From NCBI RefSeq assembly GCF_021742065.1, contig NZ_JAKKIE010000079.1, positions 1-12,855 of the forward strand: a stretch of 12,855 nt of DNA, read 5' to 3'. This document shows positions 7,830 to 12,855 of the stretch, one piece after another. The stretch comes from Rhizorhapis sp. SPR117. Its GTDB lineage: Bacteria > Pseudomonadota > Alphaproteobacteria > Sphingomonadales > Sphingomonadaceae. Under the pieces are notes generated by a model, which ran no database searches, was not told the origin of the DNA, and worked only from the letters and a program-made list of their open reading frames with translations. How positions within the stretch are numbered: position 1 is the stretch's first letter; each line of letters starts with the position of its first letter. The position numbers were made by a program, and so were the translations under genes.

Positions 7830-9017
7830 ATGAACGATATCCTGAGTTCCACTCCCGCAGTTTCGTCGGAAGCCGGGACGCAGACGCTAGACACCTTGTC
7901 GACGCCTGCACTGATCCTCGATCGCGACCGCATGGACCGGAATCTCACACGCTTGAAAGGGCTGATGGCCGGTCACGGCGTGACGCTGCGCCCTCATCTG
8001 AAGACCGCGAAGTCGATCGACGCGGCACGGCGGATCTTCCCCGACGGGCCCGGTCCGATCACGGTATCTACTCTGGCCGAAGCCGAATATTTCGCGCGCG
8101 AAGGCGGGTTCACCGACATCACTTACGCAGTCGGCCTCGATCCGAACAAGGCGCTTCGCGCGGCGCAGATTCACGCTGGCGGCGTGGATCTCAAAGTAAC
8201 GCTCGACACGCCCGAACAAGCGCCAGCGCTGGGCGCGGCGGGCAAGGCGACCGGATCTTGCCCCGCAGCCTTCATTGAGGTCGATTGCGATGGCCATCGT
8301 GGCGGTATCGCCCCTGATGATCCCCAACTGATCGTTGTGGCTCAGGCGCTAAAGACTGCTGGTGTGCCGCTTGCCGGGGTACTCACTCATGCTGGCGAAT
8401 CCTATAGTCTGCACGATCCCGAAGCACTGGCAGCCGCTGCAGAGGCGGAGCGTGCGGCCGCCGTCGATGCGGCGAATGCGTTGCGCCGCGCCGGGTTCGA
8501 TTGTCCCATCGTCAGTGTCGGGTCGACCCCGACCGCCCACTTTGCCCGTGACCTCACCGGCGTGACCGAAGTGCGCGCCGGGGTGTTCATGTTCTTCGAC
8601 CTCGTCATGCACGGGATCGGCGTCTGCAAGACCGACGATCTGGCGATTTCGGTGCTGACAACCGTGATCGGCAAGAAGCCGGAAAAGGGCTGGATCCTGG
8701 TCGATGCCGGCTGGATGGCATTGTCGCGCGATCGCGGCACCAGCAACCAGGCTGTCGATCAGGGCTATGGCATGGTGTGCGACCTTGCCGGGAAGCCCTA
8801 CGCCGATCTCATTGTCGATCAGGCAAGCCAGGAGCATGGCATTCTGGCGCTCAGGGCGGGAAGCTCTGCCACGTTGCCCGACTTGCCAATTGGCGCGCGC
8901 GTGCGAATCCTGCCCAACCATGCCTGCGCAACCGGGGCACAGCACGCGGGATACAATGTCGTGGCAGATGGCAAACCGGATATCGTGGCCTATTGGCCGC
9001 GCATGCGGGGGTGGTGA
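7830..9017 (+). CDS. DSD1-type PLP enzyme: D-serine/D-threonine dehydratase or D-threonine-aldolase-like
   Basis: This 395-residue fold-type III (alanine-racemase-like barrel) PLP enzyme includes LSTPALILD (23-31) and RPHLKTAK (54-61), where Lys58 is the expected PLP lysine. The C-terminal metal motif is PNHACAT, with His364 and Cys366. In this family the eukaryotic D-serine dehydratases carry a His-x-Cys zinc site, while well-studied bacterial D-threonine aldolases have His-x-Asp. The Cys here therefore leans toward a dehydratase producing an enamine, 2-oxo acid and ammonia. An aldolase giving glycine and an aldehyde remains possible. ATG 7830 is chosen over an upstream in-frame ATG (7632) that would lie within the GNAT gene: AGGA sits 8 bases upstream, and the protein then has family length. 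The RidA gene follows after two bases. Confidence 0.88.
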   Translation: MNDILSSTPAVSSEAGTQTLDTLSTPALILDRDRMDRNLTRLKGLMAGHGVTLRPHLKTAKSIDAARRIFPDGPGPITVSTLAEAEYFAREGGFTDITYAVGLDPNKALRAAQIHAGGVDLKVTLDTPEQAPALGAAGKATGSCPAAFIEVDCDGHRGGIAPDDPQLIVVAQALKTAGVPLAGVLTHAGESYSLHDPEALAAAAEAERAAAVDAANALRRAGFDCPIVSVGSTPTAHFARDLTGVTEVRAGVFMFFDLVMHGIGVCKTDDLAISVLTTVIGKKPEKGWILVDAGWMALSRDRGTSNQAVDQGYGMVCDLAGKPYADLIVDQASQEHGILALRAGSSATLPDLPIGARVRILPNHACATGAQHAGYNVVADGKPDIVAYWPRMRGW

Positions 9018-9019
9018 AC

Positions 9020-9418
9020 ATGTCCCGCATCGAACCGATCATCGTTCCCGACAGTGCTGCGCCGGCCGGGCATTACAGCGCGGGAGTTCGCCATGGCGGC
9101 CTTGTCTATGTTTCCGGCCAACTCGGTGTGCGGCCCGATGGTTCTCACACGGCCGATCGGCCCTTCGAGGAACAGGTGCGCACTGCGCTGGCGAACGTGC
9201 TGCGCGTGCTTGCCGCCGCAGGCCTTGGTCCCGAGGATCTTGTCAAGGTGACGGCCTATATCGTCGGGGTCGGGAACTGGCCCAGGTTCAACGCCATTTA
9301 CGCCGATGTCATGGGCGCGGCGAAACCGGCGCGCGCAGTCGTGCCGGTGCCCGAGCTGCACTATGGCTACCTCATCGAGATCGATGCGATCGCCGCCTGC
9401 CGGGACGATGCCCTGTGA
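9020..9418 (+). CDS. RidA-family (YjgF/YER057c/UK114) enamine/imine deaminase
   Basis: This 132-residue protein is typical of the family, which forms cytosolic trimers that hydrolyse reactive enamines/imines such as 2-aminoacrylate. Key positions are present: YVSGQLG (30-36), KPAR with Arg105, and LIEIDAIA with Glu120, matching the catalytic Arg105 and Glu120 of E. coli RidA. The ATG at 9020 lies two bases past the DSD1-type stop. An in-frame GTG at 9014 overlaps that stop (GTGA) and would add two residues, so either start is possible. The position directly behind a PLP enzyme that may make 2-aminoacrylate-type intermediates is a strong contextual hint of a shared pathway. The DAO-type oxidase at 11066-12388 would also make imines. 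Confidence 0.92.
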   Translation: MSRIEPIIVPDSAAPAGHYSAGVRHGGLVYVSGQLGVRPDGSHTADRPFEEQVRTALANVLRVLAAAGLGPEDLVKVTAYIVGVGNWPRFNAIYADVMGAAKPARAVVPVPELHYGYLIEIDAIAACRDDAL

Positions 9419-9559
9419 AGCTCATGTCCTGCTGGCATGACACAGCGCCCGCTTTTGTCGGGGGGAGAACGTTTGAGTCCGGCAGCAAGGCGGACATTTC
9501 GGCAAGTCCCGGTTCCTGCCGATCCTTGGCGCCAAGTACAAATTTCAGGACATGATTCG
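9419..9559. other. 141-bp gap before the aldehyde dehydrogenase gene
   Basis: The gap carries an imperfect hairpin just after the RidA stop: TCATG-T-CC (9422-9429), loop TGCT, GG-CATGA (9434-9440), with one bulged T. No T-run follows, so termination is uncertain. It is the only sizeable gap between 1635 and 11023, so a break or processing point in the transcript could lie here. The dehydrogenase frame stays open back to ATG 9437, but the extra 41 residues show no family likeness. Confidence 0.35.
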
Positions 9560-11023
9560 ATGACAGACCCCATTGCCCATCTTAGCGCTGCCGCTCTGCT
9601 CGGCCAAATTTTTGTCGGTGGAGTATGGCGCGTGCCTGCGGGGTCTGAAACGGCGACCGTAACCAACCCCGTCACCGAACGCCCCATGGCAGACATTGCG
9701 CTGGGTAACCGGGCGGATGTCGATGACGCGGTAGCAGCGGCGCGCGCCGCCTTTCCGGGGTGGGCCGCGACCGCGCCGGAGGAACGCGCGCGCTGCCTTT
9801 TTGCCATCCACAAGCTCATTCTGGAGCGTGCTGAGCTGTTTGCCGAGGCGATTTCACTGGAAATGGGTGCTGCGATCACCTTCGCCCGCATGGCCCAGGT
9901 GCCCCTGGCGGCCGAGCACGTTCGTGTGGCCGCCGAGAACCTGGCGCACTATCCCTTCCTTGAAATGCAGGGCAGCACCGCCATCGCGCGTGAACCGATC
10001 GGCGTCTGCGGACTCATCACCCCCTGGAACTGGCCGCTGTACCAGATCACCGCCAAGGTCGCACCCGCCCTTGCTGCAGGGTGCGCGGCCGTGCTCAAGC
10101 CCAGCGAGCTTTCGCCGCTCAGCGCGTTGCTGTTTGCCCAGGTGGTGGAAGAGGCAAGGGTGCCGGCGGGCGTATTCAACCTGGTCAATGGCACTGGACC
10201 AGAGGTTGGCGAGGCAATGTCGCGCCATCCGGACATCGACATGATCTCGCTCACCGGGTCCACGCGCGCGGGAGTGCTCGTGTCCAAGACGGCTGCCGAG
10301 ACGGTCAAGCGGGTCACGCTGGAGCTGGGCGGCAAGTCGCCGAACCTCATCCTGCCCGATGCCGACCTCAATAGCGCAATCGCGCCCGGGATCGGGTCGT
10401 GCATGCGCAATGTCGGCCAGTCCTGCAGCGCGCCCACGCGGATGATCGTGCCGCGTGGCGCCTTGACAGAAGTTGAGCGCATCGCCGCCCAGACCGTGGG
10501 ACAGTTCGTGGTCGGAGACCCCCTTGCGGAATCCACGACGCATGGACCCATTGCGAACAAGGCCCAGTATGACCGGGTGCAGCGCATGATCGCGGTCGGC
10601 ATCGCCGAAGGGGCGAAGCTGGTCTGCGGCGGTCCGGGGCGACCCGAGGGGCTGTCCTGCGGCTACTATGCCCGGCCGACTGTGTTTTCCGAAGTGAGGC
10701 CGGACATGGCTATCGCGCAGGAGGAAATCTTCGGCCCGGTCCTGGTCATCATCCCTTACGATACGGTCGACGAGGCGGTCGCGATTGCTAACGACACGGT
10801 CTATGGCCTTGGCGCTCACGTTCAGGGCACCGACATGGCGCAGGTTCGCGCCGTGGCCCGCCGCATCCAAAGCGGGCAGGTACATGTCAACTATCCCGCC
10901 TGGGACCCGCAGGCCCCCTTCGGGGGCTACAAGCAGTCTGGCAACGGCCGGGAATATGGCGTTTTCGGGATGGAAGAGTTCCTAGAAATCAAGGCGATAC
11001 TGGGATATGGCGACCCTGCCTGA
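9560..11023 (+). CDS. NAD(P)-dependent aldehyde dehydrogenase
   Basis: This 487-residue protein has all hallmarks of the aldehyde dehydrogenase superfamily: PWNWP (154-158, oxyanion Asn156), LKPSE (Lys179, cofactor binding), TGSTRAG (231-237), the general base Glu254 in LELGGKSP, and the catalytic Cys288 in GQSCSA. EEIFGPVL and the C-terminal PFGGYKQSGNGRE are also present. It oxidises an aldehyde to a carboxylate in the cytosol; the substrate class is not clear from sequence. ATG 9560 is preferred because AGGA sits 9 bases upstream and the protein then begins at normal family length. The longer frame from 9437 is unsupported. It may oxidise the aldehyde released if the DSD1-type enzyme acts as an aldolase, or one from oxidative deamination. 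Confidence 0.94.
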   Translation: MTDPIAHLSAAALLGQIFVGGVWRVPAGSETATVTNPVTERPMADIALGNRADVDDAVAAARAAFPGWAATAPEERARCLFAIHKLILERAELFAEAISLEMGAAITFARMAQVPLAAEHVRVAAENLAHYPFLEMQGSTAIAREPIGVCGLITPWNWPLYQITAKVAPALAAGCAAVLKPSELSPLSALLFAQVVEEARVPAGVFNLVNGTGPEVGEAMSRHPDIDMISLTGSTRAGVLVSKTAAETVKRVTLELGGKSPNLILPDADLNSAIAPGIGSCMRNVGQSCSAPTRMIVPRGALTEVERIAAQTVGQFVVGDPLAESTTHGPIANKAQYDRVQRMIAVGIAEGAKLVCGGPGRPEGLSCGYYARPTVFSEVRPDMAIAQEEIFGPVLVIIPYDTVDEAVAIANDTVYGLGAHVQGTDMAQVRAVARRIQSGQVHVNYPAWDPQAPFGGYKQSGNGREYGVFGMEEFLEIKAILGYGDPA

Positions 11024-11063
11024 GCGGCAGGCAATCATCATTTTGCCCGCCGCCCCTGCCTGA
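11015..11063. terminator. Candidate two-way terminator between convergent genes
   Basis: The first arm, CCTGCC (11015-11020), pairs with GGCAGG (11026-11031) across a 5-base loop that contains most of the dehydrogenase stop codon. The sequence CAATCATCATTTT follows. A second copy of CCTGCC (11055-11060) could pair with the same GGCAGG for transcripts coming from the other side. The 9-mer CCTGCCTGA is repeated exactly at 11015 and 11055. The T-run is weak, so efficiency is uncertain. Confidence 0.4.
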
Positions 11064-11065
11064 TA

Positions 11066-12388
11066 TCAGAGTGAGCCGACCTTCAGCTTCGACCTGTCCA
11101 CCAGCCGCGACAGGCGGAAATGACTGGGGTCGACTGCTGGCGTATCATTCCGGATCAGTTGCGACACCAGATAGCCGATGCCCGGTCCCGTGCCGAAGCC
11201 GTGGCCCGAACAGCCTGCGGCAAGAAAGAGCCCGCTGACCGCATCGACGCCTGAAATGACCGGCACCGCATCCGGCGTGCAATCCACGAACGCACCCCAG
11301 GCATGGTCGATCTCGACACCGGCCAGTTCCGGGAAGGTTCCGCGCACATTCTCGATGATGCTGTCCACAAGCCGCCGCATCGGCGCGGGGTCGAGCACAC
11401 GGTTTTTTTCGAACAGCCGATCGTCGTTGGTCAGCAGGGCGCCGATCGACTCCGGGCCCGAAAACATCGACTTGCCGATGGACGGTTGAACCGCTTTGAT
11501 CCGCTGGATGAACTGCGGCAGGAACTCACGCGTATAGCGCATGCCTTGCGCCGTCAGCTCCAGCGTAGCCCGCCCGCTGATCGCCGCCGTGTAGCTGCCA
11601 TCGAGCCGACGGGTCATGGCGAAATCCGGGCAATAGATGACTTCGCCGACATTGGCGGTCGGCTTTGTCCGCAGGGCTGTCTGACGCACGGCTGCCTGAG
11701 GAAAGCTGATTCCGTGCGGGCGAAGGAAGCGCGAGGCCCATGCGCCAGCTGCGCACAGCACGGCGCTAGTGCGGATATAACCTGCTTCCGTGTGGATGCC
11801 CGCGATGCGTCCGTTGGTGATATCGAGCGTGCGGGCCGCACAAGCCTGGTGAATGGTCGCCCCGTTGGCGCGTGCGCCAAGGGCGAGGACCGGCGCGGCC
11901 AGGGAGGGTTCGGCCTTGCCGTCGTCGACCGAATGGAGGCCGCCCCGCCACTTGTGCCGGGTCTCCGGAACGCGCTCCGCCGCTTCGGCAGCGCTCAGCA
12001 TCCGCGTGTTGACGCCGAACTCGCGCGCGACGGGCAGCCACGATTCCCATTGCGCCAGCGCCTGCTCATCGAAGGTCGCATAGACCAGGCCGGTGCGCCG
12101 AAAGCCGAGATCTCGACCGATTTCATTCGCCAGTTGATCCCACAAGTTCATGGAAAGCACTGACAGGGGCATCTCCCGCGGATCGCGGTTCTGTTGGCGG
12201 CACCAGCCCCAGGTCCGGCTCGATTGTTCGCAGCCAACATAGCCCTTTTCGATCAGGGCCACCGAATGCCCCTGCTTTGACAGAAAATAGGCCGCTGCAG
12301 TGCCAACAATCCCACCACCCACGATCACCACGTCCACAGCTTCCGGCAGTGTTTCATCACTGACAATGCGTTCTATGGCTGGGGACAT
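11066..12388 (-). CDS. DAO-family FAD-dependent oxidoreductase (D-amino acid/glycine/sarcosine oxidase-like)
   Basis: This 440-residue flavoprotein of the DAO fold has an N-terminal FAD-binding beta-alpha-beta unit, VVIVGGGIVG (Gly24, Gly26, Gly29). The acidic end of the second strand is at Glu47 (ALIEKG), followed by a distinctive EQSSRTWGWCRQQ (54-66). The C-terminal FAD contact region is LAAGCSGHGFGTGPGIGYL. Such enzymes oxidise C-N bonds of secondary or D-amino acids, giving an imine that becomes an oxo acid or aldehyde plus an amine, with peroxide or a dehydrogenase partner. ATG 12388 is chosen over TTG 12403 because GAGG lies 7 bases upstream. It is transcribed toward the operon and converges on the aldehyde dehydrogenase, so it is a separate unit. 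The substrate is unknown; an oxidase versus dehydrogenase role cannot be told. Confidence 0.92.
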   Translation of the reverse strand: MSPAIERIVSDETLPEAVDVVIVGGGIVGTAAAYFLSKQGHSVALIEKGYVGCEQSSRTWGWCRQQNRDPREMPLSVLSMNLWDQLANEIGRDLGFRRTGLVYATFDEQALAQWESWLPVAREFGVNTRMLSAAEAAERVPETRHKWRGGLHSVDDGKAEPSLAAPVLALGARANGATIHQACAARTLDITNGRIAGIHTEAGYIRTSAVLCAAGAWASRFLRPHGISFPQAAVRQTALRTKPTANVGEVIYCPDFAMTRRLDGSYTAAISGRATLELTAQGMRYTREFLPQFIQRIKAVQPSIGKSMFSGPESIGALLTNDDRLFEKNRVLDPAPMRRLVDSIIENVRGTFPELAGVEIDHAWGAFVDCTPDAVPVISGVDAVSGLFLAAGCSGHGFGTGPGIGYLVSQLIRNDTPAVDPSHFRLSRLVDRSKLKVGSL

Positions 12389-12423
12389 GGCGGAACCTCG
12401 CAAGCTAATAAAAATCGACTAAA

Positions 12424-12446
12424 ATCTGTGCACGTGTGGAACAGAT
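12424..12446. promoter_or_regulatory. Candidate operator upstream of the FAD oxidoreductase gene
   Basis: Inverted 6-mers ATCTGT (12424-12429) and ACAGAT (12441-12446) are separated by 11 bases containing CACGTG. The dyad's left edge lies 36 bp from the oxidoreductase start, in an AT-rich stretch where a promoter would be expected. The geometry suits a dimeric regulator. No convincing -35/-10 pair was found beside it, and a chance match is possible. Confidence 0.3.
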
Positions 12447-12662
12447 AGTGCTGACATCAATCCATATGCCATTCCCCTTCCGACAGAATGTTTCAAATAG
12501 ACATGCGAAAGCAGCAGATGCACTGACTTTTGCCAAAGATGCTAAACAATCGTGCCTGCCATAGCTGGAATATCGGGCGAGGCCCCGACCCTAGATCGAC
12601 AAGTTTCCTGGCAATCGATCGGCAGCATATGCCGCAAGCCGAGACGGAGGGGAGCGATTGCG

Positions 12663-12690
12663 TTGCATGGAATTCCAACTTCCAATGCAA
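12663..12690. promoter_or_regulatory. Imperfect inverted repeat near the start of the right-end frame
   Basis: TTGCATGGAA (12663-12672) and TTCCAATGCAA (12680-12690) are inverted copies differing by one inserted base, with the nested palindrome GGAATTCC at 12669-12676. It may be an operator or an RNA hairpin over the translation start of the frame at 12667. A TACAAT at 12707-12712 resembles a -10 box whose transcript would begin almost at ATG 12721. I could not find a matching -35. Confidence 0.35.
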
Positions 12691-12855
12691 ATGCCGACTG
12701 GAATCTTACAATCTAGCCGCATGGAGTATTTAGAGTCCTCTTGGAGGAGGAACCCCTCCGACTTCAGTCGGATACTGGCTTTAGAGTCCTCTTGGAGGAG
12801 GAACCCCTCCGACTTCAGTCGGATACTGGCTTTAGCCTTAGACTCGGCCAGTAGC
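12667..12855 (+). CDS. Candidate 5' end of an unrecognised gene, running off the window edge
   Basis: A frame open to the last base (63 codons) begins at ATG 12667. GGAGGGGAG (12646-12654) sits 12 bases before it and only 3 bases before an in-frame TTG at 12658, which could be the real start. A third choice is ATG 12721, which lacks a Shine-Dalgarno but follows a -10-like TACAAT and could be leaderless. The residues after 12730 form two identical 17-mers, LESSWRRNPSDFSRILA, then LALDSASS. I do not recognise the family. Tandem AGG codons and TTA are unusual beside the high-GC genes to the left. Other frames through the repeat are also partly open, so coding status is uncertain. The position suggests a gene divergent from the FAD oxidoreductase. 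Confidence 0.3.
   Translation, partial: MEFQLPMQMPTGILQSSRMEYLESSWRRNPSDFSRILALESSWRRNPSDFSRILALALDSASS
12729..12830. repeat. Perfect 51-bp tandem duplication (two copies)
   Basis: Copy 1 is 12729-12779 and copy 2 is 12780-12830, identical over 51 bases; TTTAG then begins again at 12831. The unit contains a perfect hairpin, TCCGAC-TTCA-GTCGGA (12757-12772 and 12808-12823). It also has a small TCCTC-TTG-GAGGA hairpin that competes with pairing of GGAGG to CCTCC downstream. The period is 17 codons, so the duplication keeps any frame. The 5-base TTTAG at each border fits slippage between short repeats. An assembly artefact at a contig edge is possible. Confidence 0.9.

Noticed and set aside
261..9418. 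A chloramphenicol-type breakdown route (amide cleavage, dehalogenation of the acid, retro-aldol, aldehyde oxidation)
   Set aside because: The enzyme classes could be arranged this way, but the dehalogenase is a non-functional stub and no sequence feature points to that substrate.
9437..9559. 41-residue N-terminal extension of the aldehyde dehydrogenase
   Set aside because: The residues do not resemble the family; ATG 9560 has AGGA at a proper distance and gives normal length.
9854..10885. Long antisense frame opposite the aldehyde dehydrogenase
   Set aside because: High-GC codon use commonly leaves the complementary frame open; the product has no recognisable domain and the forward frame has all catalytic motifs.
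12530..12733. 67-codon forward frame in the right intergenic region
   Set aside because: No family likeness, and it conflicts with the frame that has the better ribosome-binding site.
12729..12855. CRISPR array
   Set aside because: The two units abut with no unique spacers between them.

Overview
The window looks like a piece of a high-GC alphaproteobacterial chromosome. Coding is dense, there are many ATGA, GTGA and TGATG stop/start overlaps, and the gene families are those commonly found in soil or aquatic Alphaproteobacteria. A sphingomonad such as Novosphingobium or Sphingobium is my best guess. That is an inference from composition and gene content, not from any marker gene. There are no rRNA or tRNA genes, no CRISPR array and no recognisable transposase.

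Layout. Positions 1-261 hold the C-terminal (RAM/ligand-sensing) part of an Lrp/AsnC-type regulator, interrupted by an in-frame TGA. It overlaps by one base an M20D amidohydrolase (261-1427). After about 200 bp without a convincing gene comes a 49-codon stub of a type II haloacid dehalogenase (1635-1784). Its stop codon overlaps the GTG start of a family-5 solute-binding lipoprotein. A complete dipeptide/oligopeptide-type ABC importer follows: binding protein (1781-3331), two permeases (3331-4311 and 4308-5132) and one fused double ATPase (5129-6973). It is followed without a gap by a tandem GNAT acetyltransferase (6974-7819), a DSD1-type PLP enzyme (7830-9017) and a RidA-family imine deaminase (9020-9418). 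After 141 bp comes an aldehyde dehydrogenase (9560-11023). Converging on it from the other strand is a DAO-family FAD oxidoreductase (11066-12388). The right end is AT-richer, with two dyad-symmetric candidate operator sites. It finishes in a perfect 51-bp tandem duplication that keeps a reading frame open to the window edge.

How the genes may work together (inference). The cassette reads as an uptake and breakdown pathway for an amino-acid-like or acylated amino-acid compound. The importer brings it in and the M20 hydrolase cleaves an amide. The DSD1 enzyme acts on a D-amino or beta-hydroxy-D-amino acid, releasing either an enamine/imine (dehydratase mode) or glycine plus an aldehyde (aldolase mode). 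RidA clears enamine/imine intermediates, the aldehyde dehydrogenase oxidises an aldehyde, and the DAO-type flavoenzyme oxidises a secondary or D-amino acid. The substrate cannot be read from sequence.

The most notable observations are three marks of damage or rapid change in one locus: a nonsense codon in the lrp-like gene, a dehalogenase cut to its N-terminus but left translationally coupled to the importer, and the fresh-looking 51-bp duplication at the right edge.
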